A stretch of DNA of 64,000 nt. Source: Fusobacterium naviforme. Lineage in GTDB: Bacteria; Bacillota; Clostridia; Lachnospirales; Lachnospiraceae. The notes beneath the pieces are model-generated. The model saw only the letters and a program-made list of their open reading frames with translations. It was not told where the DNA came from and made no database searches. The stretch's first letter is position 1, and the number at the start of each line of letters is the position of its first letter. The translations under genes were made by a program, and so were the position numbers. Shown piece after piece: positions 9,096 to 17,748 of the stretch. The stretch covers positions 62,001-126,000 of the forward strand of contig PYGH01000002.1 in the NCBI GenBank assembly GCA_003014445.1, given 5' to 3'.

Positions 9096-10054
9096 ACGGG
9101 GTACTTAATGTCCGGAAGGAGCGCGGGTACAGCTCCCACGATGTCGTGGCAAAGCTTCGCGGTATCCTCCATCAGAAGAAGATAGGGCACACCGGTACGC
9201 TCGATCCCGATGCGGAGGGTGTGCTTCCGGTCTGTCTCGGGAATGCGACAAAGCTCTGCGATATGCTGACTGAAAAGACAAAGTGCTATCGCGCGGTGCT
9301 GCTTCTGGGAATCACAACGGACACGCAGGATATCAGCGGTGCGGTACTAAAACAGCTGTCACCCTGTGAGGATGAGGAAAAAGTGAGGGCGGCGATTTTT
9401 TCCTTCATTGGTGATTACGATCAGATCCCACCCATGTACTCCGCTCTGAAGGTGAATGGGCAGAAGCTTATAGATCTGGCGCGGCGCGGCATTGAGGTGG
9501 AACGAAAGCCAAGACGCATCCATATCTATGACATCAGAATAGAAGAGATGCAGCTGCCGCGCATCACTGTGACAGTTGAATGCAGTAAGGGAAGCTATAT
9601 TAGAACGCTCTGCCATGATATTGGTGAGCAATTGGGCTGCGGCGGCTGTATGGAGCAGCTGCTCAGAACGCGTTCCGGAAGCTTTTCACTTGCACAGGCG
9701 AAAAAGCTTTCCGAAATTGAAGCTGCGGTGGCAGAAGGGGGGATCTCAGAGCTGGTGATACCCACAGACCGTTGTCTCGCCGAGTACCCCGCACTCCATG
9801 CCGTTTCTCAGGCTGATCGCTATCTGCACAACGGGAACCCTGTCGCAAAGGAGCTTCTGCTTTCGAAGACGGATGGTTCCGAAGAACAGAACAGCTCTCA
9901 GAGGACAAGTGCTGCGGAAGTCCAACATCAGCCTCAGACTGAACAGGATGGGGCGATTTTTCGGGTCTACGACAGTGAGCAGCGCTTTATCGGGCTCTAT
10001 TACCGCAGCGATCAGGGCCTGTACAGGCCAAAAAAAATATTTTCGCTGCAATAA
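9089..10054 (+). CDS. truB: tRNA pseudouridine(55) synthase TruB
   Basis: Forms pseudouridine 55 in the T-loop of tRNAs. The catalytic motif HTGTLDPDAEGVLP is intact with Asp39. The family's PPMYSALKVNGQ, RRIHI and GSYIRTL segments follow. It has 321 residues with a C-terminal segment carrying a Glu/Gln/Ser-rich insertion (about 255-285). The start overlaps nrnA by 7 bp (translational coupling). Confidence 0.95.
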   Translation: MLNGVLNVRKERGYSSHDVVAKLRGILHQKKIGHTGTLDPDAEGVLPVCLGNATKLCDMLTEKTKCYRAVLLLGITTDTQDISGAVLKQLSPCEDEEKVRAAIFSFIGDYDQIPPMYSALKVNGQKLIDLARRGIEVERKPRRIHIYDIRIEEMQLPRITVTVECSKGSYIRTLCHDIGEQLGCGGCMEQLLRTRSGSFSLAQAKKLSEIEAAVAEGGISELVIPTDRCLAEYPALHAVSQADRYLHNGNPVAKELLLSKTDGSEEQNSSQRTSAAEVQHQPQTEQDGAIFRVYDSEQRFIGLYYRSDQGLYRPKKIFSLQ

Positions 10055-10076
10055 CGCAGCGGCGGAAGGAAAAAAT

Positions 10077-11003
10077 TTGAAGGACTGGATCGAGACAACA
10101 GAGATACAAATTCCGGTCCCCACCGTAGTCTCCATCGGAAAATTTGACGGAGATCACAAGGGGCATCAGAAGATATTTTCCTGTATGCGTAAAATTGCGG
10201 CGCGAGAGCACTGTGCCACGGCGATATTTACCTTTGGAACGCCCCCGGCACAGATTGTCACAGGAAGCAGCCGACCTCAGATCACGACCAACGCCGAGCG
10301 AAGAAAAAAGCTGGAGAGCGCCGGGATCGAGTATCTGGTGGAATATCCCTTCACTGCGGAGGTTGCAGCCATGTCAGGTGAGGATTTTCTTAAAAATATC
10401 CTTATTGGCCGCATGAACATGAAGTTTATTGTCGCAGGACCGGACTGTGCTTTTGGGAGGAACCGCAGCGGCAATGCGGAGCTGCTGCAGAGGCTCGGTC
10501 CCGAGCTTGGCTTTCAGACCTTTATTATAGAGAAGGAACAGGACGAGGGACGGGATATCAGCTCCAGCTACATCCGGGAGGAGCTTCAGAACGGCAATAT
10601 CGGGAAGGCGAATGAACTGCTTGGCTCTGTGTACTCCGTAGAAGGCATCGTAGAGAGAGGCAACCACATCGGAGGAAGCATACTTGGCTTTCCAACGGTG
10701 AATCTCTCTGTCCCGGAGGGAAAGCTTCTGCCGCGCCACGGTGTCTATGAGACAGAAACCCAGCTTCCGGATGGAAGCTGTTTTCGCGGGATCACCAATG
10801 TCGGTACGAACCCGTCTGTAAAAGAGGACAGACAGCATCATCGCGCAAGGATTGAGACCTTTCTGCTGAATTATTCCGGAGAGCTCTACGATCAGAGAAT
10901 ATGTGTGCGTTTTCTTCGCTTCCTCCGACCAGAGCTGAAATTTGACAGTCTGGATGCTCTGAAGGAGCAGATTCAGAGGGATATTCAGAGCATCGGCAGC
11001 TGA
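10077..11003 (+). CDS. ribF: Bifunctional riboflavin kinase/FAD synthetase
   Basis: Makes FMN and FAD from riboflavin. The N-terminal nucleotidyltransferase domain has GKFDGDHKGHQ (about 21-31), a variant of the usual GNFDGVHLGH. The C-terminal riboflavin kinase domain contains GFPTVNL, GVY and GTNPSV. I chose TTG at 10077, 6 bp after GGAAGGA (10064-10070), giving 308 residues. The longer open frame (from 9798) overlaps truB and is not supported. Last gene of the long operon. Confidence 0.93.
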   Translation: MKDWIETTEIQIPVPTVVSIGKFDGDHKGHQKIFSCMRKIAAREHCATAIFTFGTPPAQIVTGSSRPQITTNAERRKKLESAGIEYLVEYPFTAEVAAMSGEDFLKNILIGRMNMKFIVAGPDCAFGRNRSGNAELLQRLGPELGFQTFIIEKEQDEGRDISSSYIREELQNGNIGKANELLGSVYSVEGIVERGNHIGGSILGFPTVNLSVPEGKLLPRHGVYETETQLPDGSCFRGITNVGTNPSVKEDRQHHRARIETFLLNYSGELYDQRICVRFLRFLRPELKFDSLDALKEQIQRDIQSIGS

Positions 11004-11030
11004 GGAGCTGAAAGATATCTCTGAAAGCGG

Positions 11031-11060
11031 TTGACACTCACAGAACTTACGTGGTACACT
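11031..11060 (+). promoter_or_regulatory. Sigma-A promoter of rpsO
   Basis: TTGACA at 11031-11036 and TACACT at 11055-11060, spacer 18 bp, about 90 bp before the rpsO start. It begins just after ribF and starts a new transcription unit. Confidence 0.7.
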
Positions 11061-11076
11061 TTTCAAGTGTTATGCG

Positions 11077-11122
11077 CCCGATACTATGTTTTCGGCAACT
11101 CCACCGAATCCGCAGTGCCGGG
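11077..11122 (+). promoter_or_regulatory. Structured 5' leader of rpsO (possible S15 autoregulatory site)
   Basis: CCCG (11077-11080) pairs with CGGG (11119-11122), ACT (11083-11085) with AGT (11114-11116), and TTCGG (11091-11095) with CCGAA (11104-11108). The nested structure ends just before the ribosome site AAAGGAG. S15 represses its own mRNA through such leaders in several bacteria; I infer the same here but have no covariation evidence. Confidence 0.45.
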
Positions 11123-11148
11123 TCAGAAAAAATCAAAGGAGAAGAGAC

Positions 11149-11415
11149 ATGATTACAAAAGAGAAGAAGGAAGAAATCATCAAGGCATATGGAAGAAAGG
11201 AAGGCGATACCGGTTCACCGGAGGTTCAGATCGCACTTCTGACTGAGCGCATCGCGGAGCTCACAGAGCATCTCAAGGCGAATCCGAAGGATCACCACTC
11301 CAGAAGAGGACTTCTGATGATGGTAGGTCACAGAAGAGGACTTCTGGGCTATCTCAAGAACAACGATCTTGAGGGCTATCGCGCTCTGATCGAGAAGCTC
11401 GGACTCAGAAAGTAA
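11149..11415 (+). CDS. rpsO: 30S ribosomal protein S15
   Basis: Primary 16S rRNA-binding protein of the platform. The 88-residue product has [17 protein letters not shown] and the [16 protein letters not shown] motif that binds the 16S three-way junction. The start at 11149 follows AAAGGAGAAGA. The open frame extends upstream but lacks homology there. It is followed by a perfect hairpin and then pnp, the conserved rpsO-pnp pairing. Confidence 0.97.
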   Translation: MITKEKKEEIIKAYGRKEGDTGSPEVQIALLTERIAELTEHLKANPKDHHSRRGLLMMVGHRRGLLGYLKNNDLEGYRALIEKLGLRK

Positions 11416-11431
11416 ACACAGGCTTTCTTTC

Positions 11432-11468
11432 TCAGGGTGGAATACGCATTCCACCCTGATATTGCTTT
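11432..11468 (+). terminator. Hairpin between rpsO and pnp
   Basis: TCAGGGTGGAAT (11432-11443) pairs perfectly over 12 bp with ATTCCACCCTGA (11448-11459), loop ACGC. It is followed by TATTGCTTTAT, a poor T tract. It may be a partial terminator or an RNase processing site, as at the rpsO-pnp junction of other bacteria. Confidence 0.6.
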
Positions 11469-11560
11469 ATCATATAAGAAATTTCTCGGAGTTATCGTCC
11501 GCTTGTGGACTTTGTTCAGTACCTGTTCGCGTAATTGGAGAGAGGAAAGGGAAACATAAA

Positions 11561-13669
11561 ATGAGTAAAGAATTTAAGAGCTACAGCATGGAACTGGCAG
11601 GCAGAACGCTGACTGTAGAAATCGGCAGAGTCTGCGCACAGGCAAACGGTGCAGCGCTGATGCACTACGGTGACACAGTGGTACTGTCCACTGCAACGGC
11701 CAGCAAGCAGCCCAGAGAGGGCATTGATTTTTTCCCGCTCTCTGTGGAATACAGCGAGAGACAGTATGCTGTCGGCAAGATCCCCGGCGGCTTTATGAAG
11801 CGTGAGGGCAAGCCCTCTGAAAACGCAATTCTGACGGATCGCGTGATCGACCGCCCAATGCGCCCGCTCTTCCCGAAGGACTACAGAAATGACGTCACTC
11901 TGGAAAATCTAGTGATGAGTGTCGATCCTGACTGTGCTCCGGAGCTCACTGCGATGCTCGGCACCGCACTCTCCGTGACTATTTCCGATATTCCCTTTGA
12001 TGGTCCCTGCGCGATGACGCAGGTCGGTCTGATTGATGGAAATTTCATCATCAATCCCACCAATGCGCAGAAGAAAGTATCCGATCTCGCCCTGACGGTT
12101 GCCAGCACAGAGCACAAAGTCATTATGATCGAGGCCGGTGCAAATGAGGTTCCGGAACAGAGCATGATCGACGCAATCTTCGAGGCAGACCGCATCAACA
12201 AGGAGATCATTGCCTTCTTTAAGAAGATTCAGGCTGAAGTCGGCAAGGAGAAGCACAGCTATATTTCCTCAGCGGTTCCGCAGGAGCTCTTTGACGCGAT
12301 CAGAGAAGTGATTCCGCAGGAGGAGATGGAGGAAGCTGTCTTTAATGACGACAAGCAGACCCGCGATGCCAATGTGGATAAGCTCACAGAGAAGTGCAAG
12401 GAGGCGCTCGCAGATCATGAGGAATGGCTCGACCTGATCTCTGATGCAATGTATCAGTATGAGAAGAAGACTGTGCGGAAGATGATTTTAAAGGATCATA
12501 AGCGTCCGGACGGCAGACAGATTACAGAGATCCGTCCGCTGGCGGCTGAGATTGATCTTCTGCCCCGCGTGCATGGCTCTGCGATGTTCACAAGAGGTCA
12601 GACCCAGATACTTGATGTCTGCACACTCGCTCCTCTCTCTGAGGTTCAGAGACTTGAAGGAATGGATGTCGATATCAAGAGCAAGCGCTACCTGCACCAG
12701 TACAACTTCCCCTCCTACTCGGTCGGAGAAACCCGTGTCTCCAGAGGTCCGGGCCGCAGAGAGATCGGCCACGGCGCACTGGCAGAGCGCGCACTGCTTC
12801 CGATGATTCCGAGCGAGGAGGAGTTCCCCTACGCGATTCGCTGCGTATCCGAGACTATGGAGTCCAACGGCTCCACCTCTCAGGCCAGCGTATGCGCATC
12901 CAGCCTTGCACTGATGGCTGCCGGTGTTCCGATCAAGCGTCCGGTTGCAGGAATCTCCTGCGGTCTGGTGACCGGTGAGACGGATGATGACTATCTCGTG
13001 CTCACGGATATTCAGGGCCTTGAGGACTTCTTTGGCGACATGGACTTCAAGGTCGCAGGAACGGAAAAGGGGATCAACGCAATTCAGATGGATATCAAGA
13101 TCCACGGTCTCACACGTCCGATCATTGAGGAGGCGATTGCCAAGACCCGTGAGGCCCGGATGTATATCCTCAATAACATCATGAATCCGGTAATCTCCGA
13201 GGCAAGGGCCGAGGTCAGCAAATATGCGCCGAAGATCCTTCAGATCAAGATCGACCCGAAGAAGATCGGAGATGTCGTCGGCAAGCAGGGCAAGACCATT
13301 AATAAGATCATTGAGGACTTCGGTGTTCAGATTGATATAGAGGAGGATGGCAGCGTCAACGTCAGCGGCATCGACAAAGAAAATATCGAACAGGCTGTCC
13401 AGACCATTCGAAACATTGTTACTGAGATAGAGGCCGGACAGGTCTTTACGGGTAAGGTGGTTCGCATTCTGGAGTTTGGCGCCTTCGTCAGTCTGACCCC
13501 AAACAAGGACGGCATGATTCACATCTCCAAGCTCGCGGACAGAAGAGTCGCGAAGGTAGAGGATGTCGTCAACATCGGTGATGAGGTTACTGTCAAAGTT
13601 ATCAAGGTCGATCCGGTAAAGGATCGCATTGATCTCACCATGAGACCCTCCGATTTAGAGAAGCACTGA
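11561..13669 (+). CDS. pnp: Polyribonucleotide nucleotidyltransferase (PNPase)
   Basis: 3'-5' phosphorolytic exoribonuclease of the degradosome. Two RNase PH domains are visible, the first starting LAGRTLTVEIGRVCAQANGAALMHYGDT and the second rich in FTRGQTQ and YNFPSYSVGE. An all-alpha linker lies between them. A KH domain (VVGKQGKTINKI) and an S1 domain (TGKVVRILEFGAFVSL) close the 702-residue protein. The start at 11561 is supported by GGAGAGAGGAAAG upstream; the frame is open further up but lacks homology. Confidence 0.97.
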   Translation: MSKEFKSYSMELAGRTLTVEIGRVCAQANGAALMHYGDTVVLSTATASKQPREGIDFFPLSVEYSERQYAVGKIPGGFMKREGKPSENAILTDRVIDRPMRPLFPKDYRNDVTLENLVMSVDPDCAPELTAMLGTALSVTISDIPFDGPCAMTQVGLIDGNFIINPTNAQKKVSDLALTVASTEHKVIMIEAGANEVPEQSMIDAIFEADRINKEIIAFFKKIQAEVGKEKHSYISSAVPQELFDAIREVIPQEEMEEAVFNDDKQTRDANVDKLTEKCKEALADHEEWLDLISDAMYQYEKKTVRKMILKDHKRPDGRQITEIRPLAAEIDLLPRVHGSAMFTRGQTQILDVCTLAPLSEVQRLEGMDVDIKSKRYLHQYNFPSYSVGETRVSRGPGRREIGHGALAERALLPMIPSEEEFPYAIRCVSETMESNGSTSQASVCASSLALMAAGVPIKRPVAGISCGLVTGETDDDYLVLTDIQGLEDFFGDMDFKVAGTEKGINAIQMDIKIHGLTRPIIEEAIAKTREARMYILNNIMNPVISEARAEVSKYAPKILQIKIDPKKIGDVVGKQGKTINKIIEDFGVQIDIEEDGSVNVSGIDKENIEQAVQTIRNIVTEIEAGQVFTGKVVRILEFGAFVSLTPNKDGMIHISKLADRRVAKVEDVVNIGDEVTVKVIKVDPVKDRIDLTMRPSDLEKH

Positions 13670-13676
13670 TGTATCT

Positions 13677-13714
13677 GCCGCGGGCTCTGCGATCACACAG
13701 CCCGCGGCTGTTTT
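13677..13714 (+). terminator. Intrinsic terminator of pnp
   Basis: GCCGCGGGCT (13677-13686) pairs with AGCCCGCGGC (13699-13708), a 10-bp GC-rich stem, followed by TGTTTT. Confidence 0.8.
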
Positions 13715-13752
13715 GACTGAAGTTGCATAAAGAGGGAGAGGAGGAGAGGTTT

Positions 13753-15135
13753 ATGGCTGAAGAGAAGATAAATGAGATTGAGGAGGAGGAGGAGGAGAGA
13801 AACGAGGCTCTGCTGGCCCTGGTGCATGAGAGTAAGTTTCGTACCCTCCGTCAGGAACTCTCCGAGATGAACGAAGTCGATGTCGCCACCTTCATCGAGG
13901 AGCTGGATCCGGAGAAGACCGTCGTCGTGTTCCGCCTGCTTCCGAAGGAGCTTGCGTCAGAGGTCTTTGCCTGCCTGGAGCTCGATAAACAGCAGCATAT
14001 TGTCAGCAGTATCACAGATAAGGAGCTCACAAACATCATCGAGGATCTCTCCGTGGATGATGCCGTTGATATGGTCGAGGAGCTTCCGGCAAATATTGTG
14101 AAGCGTGTGCTTCAGAATGCAACCCCTGAGACTCGCTCTCAAATCAATGAGTTTCTGAAGTATCCGGAGAATTCCGCGGGTTCTATTATGACGGCGGAAT
14201 ATATTGGCCTCCGCAAGATGATGACCATAGAGGAGGCATTCAGTTACATCCGCCGTCACGGCGTGGACAAGGAGACCATCTACACCTGCTACGTCATGGA
14301 CAATAAGCGAACGCTCGAGGGCGTGGTGACCGTCAAAGATCTGCTCATGAATCCCTATGAGACCCTGATCGAGGACGTCATGGACACACATGTCATTAAG
14401 GCGCAGACCACGGAAGACAGAGAGGATGTTGTAGATCTCTTCAATAAGTACGGTCTGAGTTCACTTCCTGTAGTGGACAAGGAGAACCGTCTGGTCGGTA
14501 TCGTCACCTTTGACGATGCGATCGATGTCATGGAAGAAGAGGCCACAGAGGACTTCGAGAAGATGGCTGCTATCACGCCGTCCGAGAAGCCCTATCTGAA
14601 GACAGGTGTCATTGATATGGCAAAGCACCGTATACCCTGGCTGCTTATTCTCATGATCAGCGCTACCCTGACGGGAGGAATACTTGCAAAGTATGAGGCA
14701 GCCTTCGCTGTACTGCCCGTACTTGTAACCTTTGTTCCTCAGCTCATGGATACAGGAGGAAATGCAGGCAGTCAGGCCAGCACCATGATTATCCGAGGTA
14801 TGGCAGTCGGCGATATTGAACTGCGCGATGTACTGAAGGTGCTCTGGAAGGAGCTGCGCGTGGGACTGCTCTGCGGACTGGTGCTCGCAGTCGTAAACTT
14901 TGTGCGGATCCTCCTCTTTTTCCCGGGGCAGCAGCTCGTGGGAATTGTTGTAGTACTCAGTATGTGCCTCACTGTGATCGTGGCGAAGATGATCGGCTGT
15001 CTGCTTCCCATGGCCGCTCAGCGCGTCGGGATCGATCCGGCTATCATGGCATCGCCCCTCATCACCACTCTGGTAGATGCTGTGAGCCTTACCCTGTACT
15101 TCGAGTTTGCGACAAAGTTTCTGCACATCGCCTGA
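13753..15135 (+). CDS. mgtE: Magnesium transporter MgtE
   Basis: Mg2+-gated magnesium channel. The order is a Glu-rich N-terminus, the MgtE N domain (about 25-125: TFIEELDPEKTVVVFRLLP), two CBS domains (about 140-265) and a C-terminal pore of about five helices from residue 290. The pore has the GGNAGSQASTMIIRG selectivity segment near 335-350. Start ATG at 13753 sits behind GGAGAGGAGGAGAGG. Length 460 residues, normal. No M-box riboswitch fits the short gap after the pnp terminator. Confidence 0.94.
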   Translation: MAEEKINEIEEEEEERNEALLALVHESKFRTLRQELSEMNEVDVATFIEELDPEKTVVVFRLLPKELASEVFACLELDKQQHIVSSITDKELTNIIEDLSVDDAVDMVEELPANIVKRVLQNATPETRSQINEFLKYPENSAGSIMTAEYIGLRKMMTIEEAFSYIRRHGVDKETIYTCYVMDNKRTLEGVVTVKDLLMNPYETLIEDVMDTHVIKAQTTEDREDVVDLFNKYGLSSLPVVDKENRLVGIVTFDDAIDVMEEEATEDFEKMAAITPSEKPYLKTGVIDMAKHRIPWLLILMISATLTGGILAKYEAAFAVLPVLVTFVPQLMDTGGNAGSQASTMIIRGMAVGDIELRDVLKVLWKELRVGLLCGLVLAVVNFVRILLFFPGQQLVGIVVVLSMCLTVIVAKMIGCLLPMAAQRVGIDPAIMASPLITTLVDAVSLTLYFEFATKFLHIA

Positions 15136-15168
15136 GCCGGTATATTTGCTGCGCTCAGAGTTTCGGGC

Positions 15169-15197
15169 TTTACATCCAGATAAAAATGTTGTAATAT
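15169..15197 (+). promoter_or_regulatory. Promoter of the thrS T-box transcript
   Basis: TTTACA at 15169-15174 and TAATAT at 15192-15197, spacer 17 bp, directly ahead of the T-box leader. Confidence 0.6.
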
Positions 15198-15203
15198 TTC
15201 TTA

Positions 15204-15447
15204 AGTCAAATCGTTGAAGAGAAGAGTAAGCTGCAAGTACAGTCAGAGAGGGGCGCCGGCGCAGGCCGTTCTGCAAGTGCCTTCTGTGTGAACAGCTGAA
15301 GACCAGCTCTGAGAGGCCCCAATCCGGCCCGGTGATGCCGTTATCATCAGAATGAAGCGATCTGAAGTTCGTACTTCAGATAAACAGGGTGGAACCGCGC
15401 ATATGCGTCCCTGCATTGTCAACAGACAGTGCAGGGACTTTTTCTAT
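15204..15447 (+). promoter_or_regulatory. T-box leader controlling thrS
   Basis: The T-box core CAGGGTGGAACCGCGC is at about 15384-15399. It is followed by the terminator GTCCCTGCATTGTC...ACAGTGCAGGGAC with TTTTTC (about 15407-15446). The 5' part has the AGAGAGGGGC Stem I motif near 15246. The specifier is probably ACC at 15302-15304 (Thr), followed by A and the lower helix. Uncharged tRNA-Thr would stabilise the antiterminator and turn thrS on. The specifier assignment is an inference from position. This accounts for most of the 15136-15525 gap. Confidence 0.88.
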
Positions 15448-15525
15448 TTCTACCACCAAAAGTTTCGGCACTGGTACACGGCGCGCCGACCTGCGGACGC
15501 CAGCATGAACCAAGGAGGTATTTAA

Positions 15526-17427
15526 GTGGAAAGAGCAGAGTATCTGGAGGTTTACCGCCACTCCCTCGCGCATATACTGGCGAAGGCTGTGATCGAGATT
15601 TTTGGCAGAGAGAATGTACAGTACGCCATAGGGCCGCAGATTGCAGATGGTCTGTACTACGATTTTGTCCTGCCGAGAACTGTGAATCAGGATGATTTCA
15701 AGACGATCGAGAACAAGATGCGCGAGATCATCAAGCGCAGAGAGGACTGGAGCGTGAAGGAGCTCTCCCGCGCAGAGGCACTGGAGCTCTTTAAGGATCA
15801 GAAATTCAAGACCGAGCTTATTCAGGAGCTCCCCGAGAATGAGAGACTCACAGTCTACTACACTGGCGATGATTACGCAGACCTGTGTCGCGGACCGCAC
15901 GTCCAGAACTCCCAGGAGCTCATGAGTGCGGCTTTTCAGATCAAGTCCGTCTCCGGCTCCTACTGGAGAGGTGATGAGAAGCGCGATCAGCTCCAAAGAA
16001 TCTATGTCTATGCCTTCCCGAGCAAGGATGAGCTGAAACAGCATATCAAGCTCGTGCAGGAGGCCATGGAGCGCGATCACAAAAAAATAGGTCCGCAGCT
16101 GGATCTCTTTATGTTTGATGAGACTGCACCCGGCATGCCCTACTGGCTGCCGAGAGGCTGGAAGATGTATCAGGCGCTGCTGCAGTACTCCCGCGAGGTG
16201 CAGGAGGCACACGGCTATACTGAGATCTCCGCGCCGCTCATCAACAATAAGAAGCTCTGGCTCATCAGCGGTCATTGGGCGCACTATGTCAATAATATGT
16301 TTATGGTTCCGGGTGTTTCCGGATGGCTGAAGGCCGATGCGGAGATCCCAAATGTCATGGAGAATCTCCTCGAGCCAGATGCGGCGCCGGGCTGTGTGAA
16401 GATGCTCGCCGGCTCCGCCGTCTTTGACCGCGAGGCGATTGACACTATGGCTGCCAAACCCATGAACTGCCCGAATGCCATGATGACCTATAAGCGCAGC
16501 ACACACTCCTACAAGGAGCTTCCGATCCGTTACAGCGAGTATGATGTCCTGCACCGCAAGGAAAAGTCCGGACAGATGAACGGCCTGTTCCGCGTACAGG
16601 AGTTCCGTCAGGATGACGACCATACCTTTGTGATGGAGTCTCAGATCGAAGAAGAAATCGCTGATATCATTGCGATAGCGGATGAGATTTATGGAACCTT
16701 CGGCGTCACCTATCGTGCGGAACTCTCTACCCGTCCGGATGATTTTATGGGAGATATAGAGGTGTGGAATCGCGCAGAGGCCGCACTGAAGAAAATTCTG
16801 GACAACAAGTATGGTGAGGGCGGATACGAGATTAATGAGGGAGACGGCGCCTTCTATGGCCCGAAGATTGATCTTCAGATCAAGGATGCGCTCGGCAGAG
16901 AGTGGCAGTGCGGGACCGTCCAGCTCGATTTCCAGCTCCCGCATAACTTCGGCCTGAGCTATATCGCACAGGACGGAAGCAAGGAGATGCCGGTCGTCAT
17001 TCACCGCGCTATTTACGGTTCCCTTGAGCGCTTCATCGGCATCATCATCGAGAACTTCAAAGGGGCGTTTCCGTTCTGGCTCTCTCCGATGCAGGTCGGC
17101 ATCGTTCCGATTCGTATGGAGCACAATGCTTACGCAGAGAAGGTGGAGAAGCTTCTTCAGAAGAACGGCATCCGCTGCGAGGCAGATTACAGCGACAGCA
17201 ATATGAAAGAGAAGATCAAGAAATATAAGAATTACAAGGATCCGTATATCATCGTGCTGGGTGACAGAGAGGCAGAGGAGAATACCGTCTCCATCAATGT
17301 CCGCGGCTCCAACAGGCAGATTCAGAACGTCCCCCTGGATGTCTTCCTGGATCTCTGCGAGAGCATGAACGAGGAGCACTCTCTGGAACTCATCAATGAG
17401 CTTCCGGCGGAGTACGGCGCAGAATAA
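15526..17427 (+). CDS. thrS: Threonyl-tRNA synthetase (no TGS domain, catalytic insertion)
   Basis: Charges tRNA-Thr. The 633-residue protein begins directly in the editing domain: HSLAH (H12, H16) and DLCRGPHV (C121, H125) give the HxxxH...CxxxH site. The N-terminal TGS domain of most bacterial ThrRS is missing. The class II core follows with the motif 2 region RVQEFRQDDDHTF and the motif 3 region near YGSLERFIGIIIE. Between the MFM (about 258) and KPMNCPN (about 311) segments lies an insertion of roughly 35-40 residues. CPN replaces the usual CPG. The anticodon-binding domain ends the protein. GTG start follows AAGGAGG. T-box controlled. Confidence 0.93.
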   Translation: MERAEYLEVYRHSLAHILAKAVIEIFGRENVQYAIGPQIADGLYYDFVLPRTVNQDDFKTIENKMREIIKRREDWSVKELSRAEALELFKDQKFKTELIQELPENERLTVYYTGDDYADLCRGPHVQNSQELMSAAFQIKSVSGSYWRGDEKRDQLQRIYVYAFPSKDELKQHIKLVQEAMERDHKKIGPQLDLFMFDETAPGMPYWLPRGWKMYQALLQYSREVQEAHGYTEISAPLINNKKLWLISGHWAHYVNNMFMVPGVSGWLKADAEIPNVMENLLEPDAAPGCVKMLAGSAVFDREAIDTMAAKPMNCPNAMMTYKRSTHSYKELPIRYSEYDVLHRKEKSGQMNGLFRVQEFRQDDDHTFVMESQIEEEIADIIAIADEIYGTFGVTYRAELSTRPDDFMGDIEVWNRAEAALKKILDNKYGEGGYEINEGDGAFYGPKIDLQIKDALGREWQCGTVQLDFQLPHNFGLSYIAQDGSKEMPVVIHRAIYGSLERFIGIIIENFKGAFPFWLSPMQVGIVPIRMEHNAYAEKVEKLLQKNGIRCEADYSDSNMKEKIKKYKNYKDPYIIVLGDREAEENTVSINVRGSNRQIQNVPLDVFLDLCESMNEEHSLELINELPAEYGAE

Positions 17428-17454
17428 AATGCTGGCTGTGGAAGTAAAAAGTGT

Positions 17455-17483
17455 TTGACATAAGATATATTCTCTGATAAAAT
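17455..17483 (+). promoter_or_regulatory. Promoter of infC-rpmI-rplT
   Basis: TTGACA at 17455-17460 and TAAAAT at 17478-17483, spacer 17 bp: a strong sigma-A promoter 25 bp after thrS. Confidence 0.8.
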
Positions 17484-17489
17484 GTCACT

Positions 17490-17748
17490 GTTATGTTCAA
17501 CAGAAAGCAGGTACGCCTCACCTTGGCACGCTTCATGTGACCCGGGTTCATAGAGTAGCAGCAGTCTTATTATGCTTACTTTAGATACGGCGGAGCTTTC
17601 TGCCGTATCTTTTTTGTTATGGGCATAGGTCACAGCGGAGAAGGAATTACCTTATCTTCCGATGGGCGAAGCCCGATCAATTCCGGAAAGGCGAAGCATT
17701 TCCGGTGATTTGCAGCAGAGCTGCACAATAAATTGGAGGTGTTCAACT
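17490..17748 (+). promoter_or_regulatory. infC leader with attenuator (L20-type) and downstream hairpins
   Basis: An untranslated leader of about 260 nt precedes infC. It contains an intrinsic terminator, GATACGGC...GCCGTATC followed by TTTTTTGTT (about 17583-17613). In Firmicutes this operon is autoregulated by L20 through such a leader (Rfam L20_leader), so I infer the same here. After the terminator are short hairpins: GGGC-GAA-GCCC (about 17666-17675), GGAAA..TTTCC (about 17685-17704) and TGCAG..CTGCA (about 17711-17725). An ATG at 17662 in the infC frame lies within these hairpins and is not a credible start. Confidence 0.75.

Noticed and set aside
13715-13752. M-box magnesium riboswitch before mgtE
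   Set aside because: Only about 38 bp lie between the pnp terminator and the gene; an M-box needs more than 150.
15132-15158. Terminator after mgtE
   Set aside because: CTGAGC/GCTCAG is a short stem with a large loop and no T tract, too weak to list as a feature.
15376-17379. A 667-residue minus-strand frame opposite thrS
   Set aside because: Shadow of thrS caused by codon bias; no ribosome site or family match, and it would run out of the T-box.
17662-17748. N-terminal extension of infC from ATG 17662
   Set aside because: The extra 29 residues translate hairpin DNA of the leader, show no IF-3 homology, and a perfect ribosome site points to ATC 17749.
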